NCBI GenBank assembly: GCA_010692425.1
Contig: JAAHHJ010000040.1
Coordinates: forward strand, 1-53,606
DNA from: Symploca sp. SIO3C6
GTDB lineage: Bacteria > Cyanobacteriota > Cyanobacteriia > Cyanobacteriales > Coleofasciculaceae
Length of the DNA stretch: 53,606 nucleotides
Direction of reading: 5' to 3'
The position numbers were made by a program, and so were the translations under genes. Below the pieces are notes generated by a model. It made no database searches and was not told the DNA's origin. It worked only from the letters and a program-made list of their open reading frames with translations. Every line of letters starts with the position of its first letter. Positions within the stretch are counted from its first letter, which is position 1. Positions 1 through 8,359 of this stretch are shown in pieces.

Positions 1-2
1 TT

Positions 3-104
3 GAACACTGGTGGCACAAAGTCAAAACAGCGATTAGAAAAGAGTTGCCTAAGTATAATTTTGATGTCCACAAAGCGGCGGATGCAGCCTTTCAGTATTT
101 GTAA
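3..104 (+). mobile_element. IS630-like transposase, C-terminal remnant
   Basis: The reading frame starting at base 3 encodes 33 residues ending in a TAA at 102-104. It begins EHWWHKVKTAIRKELPKYNF and ends AADAAFQYL. This resembles the C-terminal tail of IS630-family DDE transposases, in which an aromatic-rich 'WW..K..IR..LP' segment is followed by a short helix and the stop codon. The rest of the gene lies outside the window, so I cannot tell whether the element is intact or a remnant. The frame differs from that of the ubiquitin-like gene that follows 31 bases later. The identification rests on a short match only. Confidence 0.5.
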
Positions 105-135
105 ACACACCAGCGCGCAGCGCTATATTTGGACT

Positions 136-618
136 ATGACTGATAACAACGACACAGTTCTCGTCATCTTCGAGGACCAACAGCACCACGTCCCTCACTC
201 CATTGCCTCCGACGATGACAAGCTTCGAGCCTTATTTGCACCTTTCGCACCAGCAGCTGCCAACGCCAAGATTGAACGAGTCGAAGGGCAACCAATCAAA
301 ATGCTGAAGCAATCGGGAGCGAAGGGGCAAGAAGACAAGCAGACAGGGGAACAAGGAGATAAGGGGAAGTTGCAACCATCTCCGCTGGTGTATTTGTGCA
401 ATACACCAGAAACCATCAATCCAGCTATCGTCATGGCTCGACAAATTCAGCACCTCGAACTCATTGGGGGTATTAGCGTCGAGCAAATGGATGAACTCAG
501 CCAAGACATTGAGAAAACCATTCAACAGGGAACCCAAGCAATCCTTGACTACAGACAGAGCCTGAAAACCCTGAAATCTCTTCCTAGCCGTCCCTGTGCC
601 ATCCCAGTTGGCTTTTAA
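136..618 (+). CDS. PRTRC protein C-like ubiquitin-fold (beta-grasp) protein
   Basis: This 160-residue protein starts at the ATG at 136. The longer open frame reaches base 1 but runs over the transposase remnant, so the internal ATG is preferred. Residues 1-60 (VLVIFEDQQHHVPHSIA, then DDKLRALFAPFAPAAANAKI) resemble PRTRC protein C, a small ubiquitin-like beta-grasp family. A charged linker of about residues 66-86 (AKGQEDKQTGEQGDKGK) separates this from a second segment of about 75 residues with helical character. The C-terminus ends in Gly-Phe with no di-glycine, so conjugation in the classical ubiquitin manner is not evident. It is the first gene of a cassette with E2-, JAB- and E1-like partners, which is the main support for the call. 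The next gene starts 3 bases downstream. Confidence 0.55.
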   Translation: MTDNNDTVLVIFEDQQHHVPHSIASDDDKLRALFAPFAPAAANAKIERVEGQPIKMLKQSGAKGQEDKQTGEQGDKGKLQPSPLVYLCNTPETINPAIVMARQIQHLELIGGISVEQMDELSQDIEKTIQQGTQAILDYRQSLKTLKSLPSRPCAIPVGF

Positions 619-621
619 AAA

Positions 622-1503
622 GTGAACCTTGAATGGTCCAATTGTTCAGACACTCAGAGAGCGATTGACTCAATAGGGGGAGTGCCGAAGGCAATCGCGC
701 TTTTGCGTCAGTTTCGGGTTCTGCGCCACCCGACTGATGCCCTCGATTATCTTCGTGATCGCTTTACCTCCTATCGCCTCCTCTCCCTCTACCACCATTT
801 CTTTCCCGAGGAATTTGCTAACTCTCAAGCCAGTCCCTATCCACCGATTGACCAAGACGAAATCTTATACACGCCTAAGGAATGGGAATTCCTGACCTTG
901 GTTAATGAAGGCCTATTTCCCCTACCTTATCTCGACTTTGAGGAATACGAATACTCTCCCAATAGTCCTAACGAGATTTTAGTAACTCCCTTGGGTTTGG
1001 GTTGGCTCGACGATGAAGGCGTAGAATCCTTACGTCGAGGCTTTCGAGTCCTGTTTCCCTTCACTGAACTGGGCAGGAACTATCTGGAAGAATACGACCA
1101 ATTCGGAGAGGAATGGTATCAAGAAGAATTTGAATCCCCCATCAGTTTTGCAGATATCGCTCACACCCATACCGTCAACTCCAAACAGTTCAGGCACTTG
1201 TGCCATGAACAAGGAAAACCGCTCAAATTTGCTCCCTTGACCCTCAAACTCATTGATTTGTCTACCCGCAATGTCTGGCTAGATGAATCGGGAGGATGGG
1301 TAAACAGCTACTGCGGTACTACCCTGACTTGGTCGAAGCAAAACGTTAACTACCTAACTCGAAAACATCGCCAAGCCGAACGCATTATTGATGCTGTCAT
1401 GGAATTTGTCAACTGGCTTGAACAAGACTTGACCCCCCGATTCTTTCAAATCTTGCAACTATGGAACAGCGCTTCCTCGACTCACAAACCCTCGCCGAGA
1501 TAA
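622..1503 (+). CDS. PRTRC protein F-like protein of the ubiquitin-like cassette
   Basis: This is a soluble protein of 293 residues with a GTG start, 3 bases after the stop of the ubiquitin-like gene. It has no signal peptide or membrane segment. The middle is rich in Asp, Glu, Tyr and Phe. The C-terminal part (about residues 225-280: YCGTTLTWSKQNVNYLTRKH, then a helix and NWLEQDLTPRFFQ) resembles the tail of PRTRC protein F as I remember it. Its place between the C-like and B-like genes matches the usual C-F-B-A-ThiF order. No catalytic motif is visible. The last 43 bases overlap the next gene in another frame, which suggests translational coupling. The family assignment leans mainly on gene order. 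Confidence 0.5.
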   Translation: MNLEWSNCSDTQRAIDSIGGVPKAIALLRQFRVLRHPTDALDYLRDRFTSYRLLSLYHHFFPEEFANSQASPYPPIDQDEILYTPKEWEFLTLVNEGLFPLPYLDFEEYEYSPNSPNEILVTPLGLGWLDDEGVESLRRGFRVLFPFTELGRNYLEEYDQFGEEWYQEEFESPISFADIAHTHTVNSKQFRHLCHEQGKPLKFAPLTLKLIDLSTRNVWLDESGGWVNSYCGTTLTWSKQNVNYLTRKHRQAERIIDAVMEFVNWLEQDLTPRFFQILQLWNSASSTHKPSPR

Positions 1504-2180
1504 TCGCTTCTCCACCGCACCAACTGCAAAACATTCAAGCTGAACTCTTGTTTATCGGCGATACCTACGTTTTTCATTACCGAGAAAAAGACCAGGATGT
1601 CTACAAATGCCTCTCTCCTGACTCACTCAGGCAAGCCTTCAATAATCAACCCCTTGACTCTGGTTGGCTCCCAGCCAACGTGATGCGCCACGGCAGCAAC
1701 CACAACGGTCAGTGGAGCCTGATATTCATACCAGCCAAGCGACACACCCTCAATTTTGAGCATGAGCAGCTCCAAATTCCGCTCCCGCCCCTCGTCTTTA
1801 TGGGGATGGGTAAGACCTACTGGCTGTTGGCGATTAAAAGCACAACCTTTGACCCAACTGCCAAAGTTTTTCACGCTCCCCTACCCAATGTCAATATTTA
1901 TCCCCCTGGTCAAATTTGTTGGGGCAGTAACAACCCCCCAACAGCCAGTCCCCCTCAAATTAACCAGGCTTGGACGCTCTTTATCAATAGCCAATTTAGC
2001 AATCACTACGCAGAGCGCAAATCCCAACAATTCCCAAGCAACATCACCAAACAACTCCAGCAACTACACGCCAAAGTCAGAGTTTCAAAGCGCTGTCGCT
2101 ATCCCTGCCGTGACTTAGTCCCTATCGGGAACAGAGGCGAAACCCTTGAACAACTTTTGGAGGGAATTTTACTGCCCTAA
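1461..2180 (+). CDS. PRTRC system protein B, E2-like fold
   Basis: This 239-residue protein resembles PRTRC protein B, which comparative studies of prokaryotic ubiquitin-like systems place in the E2 (UBC-like) superfamily. The recognisable core is a conserved central region with IPLPPLVFMGMGKTYWLLAI followed by LPNVNIYPPGQICWG. The cysteine at about residue 153 in 'GQICWG' sits where the family has its conserved pocket and is the best candidate for an active-site cysteine. The N-terminal 90 residues contain the family-like 'YVFHYREKDQDVYKCLSP' segment. The gene starts inside the preceding one (43-base overlap) and is followed by a 296-base gap before the JAB gene. Its role as a carrier of the ubiquitin-like protein is inferred from the family and neighbours. 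Confidence 0.7.
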   Translation: MEQRFLDSQTLAEIIASPPHQLQNIQAELLFIGDTYVFHYREKDQDVYKCLSPDSLRQAFNNQPLDSGWLPANVMRHGSNHNGQWSLIFIPAKRHTLNFEHEQLQIPLPPLVFMGMGKTYWLLAIKSTTFDPTAKVFHAPLPNVNIYPPGQICWGSNNPPTASPPQINQAWTLFINSQFSNHYAERKSQQFPSNITKQLQQLHAKVRVSKRCRYPCRDLVPIGNRGETLEQLLEGILLP

Positions 2181-2476
2181 AAAGCGGGTGCGACGTGAAA
2201 AAGTTTGATCTTGGTTTTTGTTGCAGAGGGGCAGGGAGCAGGGGGCAGGGAGATTATCATTTTAAAACCCAAAGAGATGGATTTCGGAAACTTTTTGGAT
2301 TGTACAAATATTTTCATAGGGCCTTCAAATGCCATTTGCTAAACTTCCAAGTTTTCATGGCTTTTAATTGGCTCTTTTTTCTCCATCCCTCAAGCTCCCT
2401 GCTCCCCTACTTTCTTTACAGCAATCCCACTTGTTCGCATCGCTCCTGAAAAAGCTCCCTTGTCCCCTAATTCCCT
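2181..2476. repeat. Intergenic G-rich tract paired with a downstream C-rich tract
   Basis: The gap between the E2-like and JAB-like genes contains a G-rich tract at about 2225-2252 (gaggggcagggagcaggggg). About 130 bases later comes a C-rich stretch at about 2385-2415 and again at 2453-2475 (ctccctgctcccc type). The two are roughly complementary and could fold back on each other. The same kind of pair occurs in several other gaps of this window. No gene with a credible start is visible in the gap. Confidence 0.45.
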
Positions 2477-3136
2477 ATGCAGCTCATTGATCACAAGATT
2501 ATCCGGCAAACCCCTCTACCGCCTCACACCAGTAGCCTATTCGAATATCTCTTCGCTGGGAACGGCGTTTTCGTCAGAGGCGTGCGACCAGGACTGCAAG
2601 TTATCATGCCCGTACATCTCTACAATATGCCAATTCGGGGACTGTCTGAACTCAAACCCCAACTAAAGCTCGAACCTTACCCTATCCCCAAAGATATCCT
2701 CATCTCTATTTGGCGACAGAGTTGTCTCGCTCGCAATGACCGAGGATTAATTGAAATCCTCTTTCACATTCAGCATCGTCGCGACGGCTGGGAGTTACGA
2801 GTTCCCGAACAAACCCAACAAACGTGGCAATGTCAAACCACACAACCCTACCACGAAGCGATCGCCGAATTCCATTCTCACGGTTCTGGCACTGCCTCCT
2901 TCTCCGCCACAGATAATGCTGAAGAGGATGGCTTTCGTCTCTACGGCATTATTGGTCGGCTTCATACCATACATCCAGAAATTCTCATCAGAGCTGGGCT
3001 ATTTGGACACTTCCTGATTGTGCCAGCCTCTTGTGTTTTTGACTTACCAGATTTCCTCATCGATGTGGCAGTTCGCGACCAGATTGCTTATCAATATTAC
3101 ACAATTAATCATAATCACCATGAAACTCAATTATGA
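2477..3136 (+). CDS. JAB/JAMM-type peptidase (PRTRC system protein A)
   Basis: This 219-residue protein carries a complete JAMM zinc-peptidase motif. His133 and His135 in 'EFHSHGSG' are followed after seven residues by Ser143 and then Asp146 (SATD), giving H-x-H-x(7)-S-x-x-D. Glu93 in 'LIEILFHI' is a plausible upstream catalytic glutamate. JAB-domain enzymes remove or process ubiquitin-like modifiers, and PRTRC protein A belongs to this fold. The first 90 residues, with a 'MPVHLYNMPIRGL' stretch, form a family-specific extension. The gene overlaps the ThiF gene by 17 bases. In this cassette it is the expected processing or deconjugating enzyme for the beta-grasp protein, which is inference. 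Confidence 0.8.
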   Translation: MQLIDHKIIRQTPLPPHTSSLFEYLFAGNGVFVRGVRPGLQVIMPVHLYNMPIRGLSELKPQLKLEPYPIPKDILISIWRQSCLARNDRGLIEILFHIQHRRDGWELRVPEQTQQTWQCQTTQPYHEAIAEFHSHGSGTASFSATDNAEEDGFRLYGIIGRLHTIHPEILIRAGLFGHFLIVPASCVFDLPDFLIDVAVRDQIAYQYYTINHNHHETQL

Positions 3137-3977
3137 CTTTGTTGAAGCCAAACCGTTAGTGTTACCTATGCATGAAAAGGTTTCCCTCAACTTAATTGGC
3201 TGTGGCGGGACGGGTAGTTGGTTAGCCGCGAGTCTCTGCCGTCTGGCTCGGGTTTTGACGGAAAAAGGGAAGCCCACACAGGTTACATTTATCGATCCTG
3301 ATATCGTTGAGCAAGCTAATGTCACCAGACAAAACTTTTGCGATGCTGAAATTGGTTTAAATAAAGCTCAAACTTTAGCTGTGCGCTATAGCATGGCTTG
3401 GGGGATTGAAATAACCGCTATCCCTCAACCTTTGGATAAAATGATGATTGATTCAGAGCAGACAACACTGACCATTTTAATTGGTTGTGTTGACAATGCC
3501 CAAGCCAGAAATTCAATTGCAAATGCTTTAGAATTTCACCAACAATGGAGGTGTTCCCAACACGCAACTTCCTTTTGGTGGCTCGATTGCGGCAATCATG
3601 AAACCAGTGGACAAGTACTTCTTGGCTCTCATCTGAGTACCGAACCAGAATTTTACCAATTCCATGAACTCGGTTGTATTCGACTCCCAGCTCCCACACT
3701 ACAGCATCCCGACTTACTCGTTCCCAGACCAGAAGAATTGAATAACCACAACCTATCTTGCGAACAACTGGCAATGCTCAATGCACAGAGTCTTGGCATT
3801 AACCAACGGGTAGCAGCCGAAGCAACAGAATATCTGATTCAATTAACAACTAGACAGCTTAAGCGGTTTGCCACTTATTTTGATTTAGCCAGTGGCAGTG
3901 CGAACTCGTATTATTTGGTGGAAAAAACCGTGTTCAAAGCCATTAATACTATTTCCCTCCAAGGTTTATACACATAA
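3120..3977 (+). CDS. PRTRC ThiF/E1-like adenylyltransferase
   Basis: This 285-residue E1-like enzyme has the nucleotide-binding glycine motif 'NLIGCGGTGSW', then 'VTFIDPDIVEQANVTRQNF' with the acidic residue and arginine typical of ThiF/MoeB/UBA folds. It also has 'ILIGCVDNAQAR' and 'WWLDCGNHETSGQVLLG', both characteristic of the PRTRC ThiF family. The ATG at 3120 is chosen because it overlaps the upstream stop by only 17 bases. A start at 3018 would add 34 residues read through the upstream gene. Family members activate the C-terminus of a ubiquitin-like or sulfur-carrier partner with ATP. The presence of E2-, JAB- and beta-grasp-like genes immediately upstream supports an E1 role. It is the last gene of the cassette. 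Confidence 0.85.
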   Translation: MKLNYDFVEAKPLVLPMHEKVSLNLIGCGGTGSWLAASLCRLARVLTEKGKPTQVTFIDPDIVEQANVTRQNFCDAEIGLNKAQTLAVRYSMAWGIEITAIPQPLDKMMIDSEQTTLTILIGCVDNAQARNSIANALEFHQQWRCSQHATSFWWLDCGNHETSGQVLLGSHLSTEPEFYQFHELGCIRLPAPTLQHPDLLVPRPEELNNHNLSCEQLAMLNAQSLGINQRVAAEATEYLIQLTTRQLKRFATYFDLASGSANSYYLVEKTVFKAINTISLQGLYT

Positions 3978-4544
3978 GTTATTGGCGAATTTAAGCCAGA
4001 GTGGATAGAACAGGCTTTGAACAAAATAAACAGGGAGGAAGGTGGTAAAGGAAATGTATTCTTCCCCCCTGCTCCCCCTCTCCCCGTTCTCCTAAAGATT
4101 AATCCAATAGTTTGGATTATCAACCTGGTCTTCTGTGACATTAAACAAGTTGGACAACTGTCTAGACTGACGCGGGAACTTAGGCTTCGGTTGGATGGGT
4201 TTATCCTCTTCATCATTAGTCCAGTCGAGGAAGTAGTCCAACCATTCTTGAGGGCAATCTGGATTGCCAATTTTTGCTGGATTGTAACCTTGAGGGATAG
4301 GCATAATTTACCCTATTATCAATGAGCAGTATCGATATTTTTTGAGTTCTATTCTAACACTAATTTTCCTAATTATTAATTAATGCATCCCAAGGAATGC
4401 TCCAATTGGGTTATTTTTTTTACCTCAATAGAGGAAGTTTTGAATTCGCCTAAATTTTATCCTAAGGGTCAGTCACGCGTTTTTTATTCGCTGTTACCAG
4501 ACCTGAATCTATCGATGCTTTAATTTTGAATACTTTAATTTTTA
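3978..4544. other. Gap between the ubiquitin-like cassette and the polymerase-like gene
   Basis: This 567-base region holds one credible short gene on the opposite strand (4092-4304). A C-rich tract lies at about 4065-4090 (cccccctgctccccctctcc) and a purine-rich stretch just before it at 4031-4050. The right half (4320-4540) is A+T-rich. It probably contains the promoter of the long gene at 4545, but I could not pick out a convincing -35/-10 pair. Confidence 0.4.
4092..4304 (-). CDS. Small hypothetical protein (70 aa)
   Basis: This is a 70-residue acidic and proline-rich frame on the minus strand, starting MPIPQGYNPAKIGNPDCPQE and containing 'WLDYFLDWTND'. Residue usage looks protein-like rather than like a shadow frame, since no other gene covers this stretch. 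An AGGGT sequence lies about 6 bases before the ATG. The protein has no membrane segment or recognised domain. It lies divergently between the ThiF gene and the polymerase-like gene. I do not recognise its family. Confidence 0.5.
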   Translation of the reverse strand: MPIPQGYNPAKIGNPDCPQEWLDYFLDWTNDEEDKPIQPKPKFPRQSRQLSNLFNVTEDQVDNPNYWINL

Positions 4545-7500
4545 ATGGCTGTGGAAATCAAGGATAATCACACTCCGAAAAAGGTAGAATTTGTAGAAGG
4601 AGAAGGACTGAAAATTCCTGTCATTGATATGTCAATTACTGACGAAGACGGGAACCCAGGTCGATATCTAGCAGAGCCAGAAGTCCTGCGCAACTCCATG
4701 CTCGAACTCTTATTTGAACCTGAAGAATTGGAGTCCCTAGCTATTGTCAAACCTGACAAAGACAACGACAGTTTAGACCCCTTAAAAGGCATTGATTTTG
4801 GCGATGGAATTGCTCGCCGAGTCGCCTTCAGTTCAGGTAATAACATCTATTACGCTGATGCACAACTCTCTAAAAAACTGCTTGAACCCTTCAAAACTCA
4901 ACCCGACCACGCTTGCCGCTACGGGTCACTCTTGGTGAGTACCTGTACCGAAGGTGCTCACTTACTTGATAGCACAGAAGATGGAAAGCCGCTGCGGGTA
5001 AAAATTGTCAATTTTGAAAGCGATGACGCCGGTGAGCGAACAGAAGCCGCCCAATACTGCACGGGAGACTGTCATGGTAAAATTTCACCCCAACTGGCTA
5101 AAAAGCTGGGCTGGAGTGATAACCACCCTTTCCAGTTCCGCTTAAGCTGGATGAACAAATGGAGCCAACAAGAGAGCCACACCCCAGACATTAGTTTCCT
5201 AGCTAAGGGAACATTCCTCCCCGACGCTGAATTAACCGATAAGCAGGGCTATGACCTGATTATCGACCGCAGTTCCGTCAAAGGCATCGCTAAACATCAA
5301 ATCGACGACTTGCTTCCCTGCGGCGACTACGAATTTCCCCAAATTGCCCTGGGAAACCGGGGCAATGCTAAAGTACAAGAGTACGAAAATTCCTGGCAAT
5401 TTTCCATTTGGTATTCTGAAGCAGCAATCAAGGCTGATATAGTTGAGCCAAGCAAAACCGAAGCCAGAAAACTTGCTGCTCTGCAAAGCAACCCTATAAA
5501 GCTGAAAAACTACCTGGTTAAACAATACGACAAGAAAGCCGCTTTTACCTCGACCCAGAAGGAGAATGAAGCCACTGACCTAGATCAAGACAGTGAAGAA
5601 GACCAACGCAGCGAATCCCGCATGATTTCCCTGCTGCGCCATGACCAATACGGACAACTGCTTGACTTTCCTAAAGTCGCTAGCTTTATGCGAGACCAGC
5701 TGGCGAAAAAGTGGCGAGATTTAGCGATTAAAGGAGCCGTGCATCACGGTTCGGCAATGGCTCAACCCTGCAACGACTTGAAATCTGGTACGATTGTTGC
5801 TCCCCACCTCAAGCATGGCACCCAAGTCCTAGTCACTCGCTATCCAATTGTCTCTAAAGACAATATCCGCCGCTACACCGTAGATAACAAGCAACAGCCG
5901 GAATTTCTCAAGTATCGAGGCTGTGCCTTCATTCGCCCTGACCAAGCCATGCAGCACCACCAGTGTGACTTCGATGGCGACCAACTGGTGATTACTCCTG
6001 CCTCCAGAATGCCCCATATAGCGGCAGAAACTCGCCACGCTAATCAAGAAAACGAATACGAACCTGTCCAAAAGCGCCAAAAGATTGACTATACCCAAGT
6101 CAAAGACGAGCAAGACAAACTGAAATACATCACACTGCGTCAGATTGCCGTTGCCATCGCCAAGAACAAAATTGGCTGGGTAGCCACCTTGATTGGACGG
6201 GTGCAATCTTCTGTCCCCGAATCCGGACAACCGCCAGGTTTGTTCGAGCAAAAGAAGCGCCAGCTATTGAACAAACTGTTTGATGCCTTGCAAATCGAAG
6301 TAGACAGTCCCAAGAGCGCTACTCGCCTAGAAGGTCATCATCCCAACCTGCTCAATACAGCGAAGAAGTGGTCACAGCGCTATCCCAGTCACCTGTTTGA
6401 CTTCAAAAAAGACGAGCGACTCTACAAAACCATGCCCATGCCTGCAAAAGGGGGAAATGCCATCAATGCTATCGCCCGAGATGCCGTCAACCCAGCCTGG
6501 GAACCGACTCGCATTCGCTCCCGCCACCGGGATGAGTTCCGCTATCTGTTCCCGCCACCAGAGGATTTAGAGGAACGAGAAAATTGGGAAAAGCATTACG
6601 TCAGCTGGGCTAAAGAGATGAAGGAGCGCTATCGAGAGGCGATGGGCGAAATCCACCAACAGCACGGTGATGATACCAAAGCTATCAAGGAAGCGGCTCT
6701 TAAGCTCTACGAAAGCTTGAGAGCTGATGTGGCAGAGGTATTCCCCAACCCAGAGTCGCGCCACATGGCAGCTGCTGCCATGTGGCATGTAGAAACCAGC
6801 AATCCCAACTTAAACCAACCCCGAAAAGCCTGTGCCCAGTTATCGCACCACTTGCAGATAACCTTTCATCTTGAACCGGACTACCAGCGCTTGCACGAAG
6901 CACTGCCTCAAGACACTTACATCCTCAGCGTCCCGTTTGAGAAATTTGCAATAGATGAGGAGGGCAAAATTATCACAGACAAAAAACGACAGCCCGTTGG
7001 CGAAGATTTAGCGGGGGAATGGAAAGCAGCCCTAGAGCGCAAAGGGATTGCCTATGAAGCCACCCTACACCCAGCGCTACCGATGGTCAACTTTGCCCTC
7101 CTTGACCCCAGCGAGAAGCTCATTGAAGTCCTCGAACAAAAGTTTGGTGACAACTTTAATGATATCGATGAACTGGATTTAACCTATTGCGACCACTTGG
7201 GTCAGACCAAAAACATCAGCAACCGCATTGTTCCACCAGTCGATTACACCTGGGTTGAATCGACCGAGGAGCAAACCCCCAAGTCAGCATTAGTCCTCAA
7301 CCTGTTTGCCGAAGAAATCTCTGAGCAACTGCAAGATTTCCGCTTTCAGCAAGCCGAACTCATCGGTCAAAAGTACAATGACTTCAAGGATGAGGACTTT
7401 GGCAACTCAAAGTGGCGAGGTAAAAGGGTCGCACTCGAAGTCGGGGCGTTGGATAATCCTAACGACTACCGTCACGGCAGCCCAATTGTCAAGCTCGATG

Positions 7501-8039
7501 GCAAACAACTGGCGATGTTCTCAACCAACTCTCCGAAATTGCCCATCGGTGCTAGCTTTGAAGCTACGATTGAACCCTCACCCAGAGGTTCAGCGCTGAC
7601 TCTCAACATTAACCCAGAATCAGTGCAATTGAAAGCTGAAGCAGAAACGGAGCAAGCCTTGCCCAGCAGTCAGCGAGAGCGACTGAAAAAACTTAACTTC
7701 CGCTTCAGTCAAGCAGCTGCTCAACCTGATATGAGAGATGCAGCAGCAGTGGCTTCTAGGGTATTACATGAGGCGATCGCCGAAAAGTATGCCCAAACCG
7801 GAAATCGCAAAATCAACGTGGGGGATTGGACTGCCTTTGTCAATTCTAGAACTCAAGAATGCTTCGTGCGGGATAAAGAGCGCAGGGTTATTTTCCATTC
7901 TGACTTAAGCACGAATCAAGTGAACAAGGGGTTGTCGAAAGAGGACTCAATTAAGTTTGAGGAATGGGTAAGGCAGAAGGAAAAACTATGCTCTTTGAAA
8001 ATTGCTACTTCTGTTGGCAAACGGGAAACTCAATTGTAG
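4545..8039 (+). CDS. Large RDR/QDE-1/YonO-like two-barrel RNA polymerase homologue
   Basis: In this 1164-residue protein, motifs typical of cellular-type RNA-dependent RNA polymerases (RDR/QDE-1) and YonO-like phage polymerases occur in order. These are 'DCHGKISPQLAKKLG' at 175-189, 'PFQFRL' at 195-200, 'LAKGTFLPD' at 219-227, 'DRSSVKG' at 241-247, 'RYPIVSKDNIR' just before the core, and the catalytic 'CDFDGDQL' with Asp475, Asp477 and Asp479. Then come 'IAKNKIGWVATL', 'ALQIEVDSPKSA' around 581-592 and 'MAAAAMWHVETSNP' around 741-754, which resembles the RDR C-terminal 'AWYHVTYHP' region. The first aspartate triad is the metal site of double-psi-barrel polymerases. About 400 C-terminal residues are unassigned. 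Whether the template is DNA or RNA cannot be told from sequence. A rho-independent terminator lies about 175 bases downstream. Confidence 0.75.
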   Translation: MAVEIKDNHTPKKVEFVEGEGLKIPVIDMSITDEDGNPGRYLAEPEVLRNSMLELLFEPEELESLAIVKPDKDNDSLDPLKGIDFGDGIARRVAFSSGNNIYYADAQLSKKLLEPFKTQPDHACRYGSLLVSTCTEGAHLLDSTEDGKPLRVKIVNFESDDAGERTEAAQYCTGDCHGKISPQLAKKLGWSDNHPFQFRLSWMNKWSQQESHTPDISFLAKGTFLPDAELTDKQGYDLIIDRSSVKGIAKHQIDDLLPCGDYEFPQIALGNRGNAKVQEYENSWQFSIWYSEAAIKADIVEPSKTEARKLAALQSNPIKLKNYLVKQYDKKAAFTSTQKENEATDLDQDSEEDQRSESRMISLLRHDQYGQLLDFPKVASFMRDQLAKKWRDLAIKGAVHHGSAMAQPCNDLKSGTIVAPHLKHGTQVLVTRYPIVSKDNIRRYTVDNKQQPEFLKYRGCAFIRPDQAMQHHQCDFDGDQLVITPASRMPHIAAETRHANQENEYEPVQKRQKIDYTQVKDEQDKLKYITLRQIAVAIAKNKIGWVATLIGRVQSSVPESGQPPGLFEQKKRQLLNKLFDALQIEVDSPKSATRLEGHHPNLLNTAKKWSQRYPSHLFDFKKDERLYKTMPMPAKGGNAINAIARDAVNPAWEPTRIRSRHRDEFRYLFPPPEDLEERENWEKHYVSWAKEMKERYREAMGEIHQQHGDDTKAIKEAALKLYESLRADVAEVFPNPESRHMAAAAMWHVETSNPNLNQPRKACAQLSHHLQITFHLEPDYQRLHEALPQDTYILSVPFEKFAIDEEGKIITDKKRQPVGEDLAGEWKAALERKGIAYEATLHPALPMVNFALLDPSEKLIEVLEQKFGDNFNDIDELDLTYCDHLGQTKNISNRIVPPVDYTWVESTEEQTPKSALVLNLFAEEISEQLQDFRFQQAELIGQKYNDFKDEDFGNSKWRGKRVALEVGALDNPNDYRHGSPIVKLDGKQLAMFSTNSPKLPIGASFEATIEPSPRGSALTLNINPESVQLKAEAETEQALPSSQRERLKKLNFRFSQAAAQPDMRDAAAVASRVLHEAIAEKYAQTGNRKINVGDWTAFVNSRTQECFVRDKERRVIFHSDLSTNQVNKGLSKEDSIKFEEWVRQKEKLCSLKIATSVGKRETQL

Positions 8040-8212
8040 TTTATCGGGAATCGCCCAGTGGTCATGAGTTTAAGGGACAGGACTCCTCTGAGCATAATCG
8101 CCTTACCGCGTTGATCTATTGAAAATCGGCGAAAAGCTAGTTTACCAGGTAAACCCTATTGAAAACGCTTAGCAGTTTAAACCGAATGGCTTGACGGGTT
8201 GACAAGCTAGCT

Positions 8213-8240
8213 CAAGCTGCTGTAGTGGCAGCTTTTTTTT
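8213..8240 (+). terminator. Rho-independent terminator after the polymerase-like gene
   Basis: AGCTGC at 8215-8220 and GCAGCT at 8228-8233 form a 6-bp stem, extended by flanking A-T pairs, around a 7-base loop. The stem runs directly into a run of eight T at 8233-8240. It lies in the 320-base gap between the polymerase-like gene and the coiled-coil gene. The rest of that gap (8040-8212 and 8241-8359) shows no gene I can support. Confidence 0.75.
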
Positions 8241-8359
8241 GCTCATGACATCCCAGCAGACAACCCCTTTGGACTATTAAAACTCACCAATTGGGTGAAG
8301 TCAGAACAAAAATGCTGTGACTAAATTACCAACAAATGTACAGATAAATTAGATAAATC

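Noticed and set aside
3018-3119. Longer N-terminus for the ThiF-like protein
   Set aside because: It would overlap the JAB gene by about 120 bases. The ATG at 3120 gives a family-like start close to the glycine motif and a 17-base overlap.
5940-6000. The DFDGD motif as a fragment of the host RNA polymerase beta-prime subunit
   Set aside because: The sequences around it match neither NADFDGD nor other beta-prime motifs. The flanking GKIS, VDSPK and MWHV motifs fit single-chain RDR/YonO-type enzymes instead.
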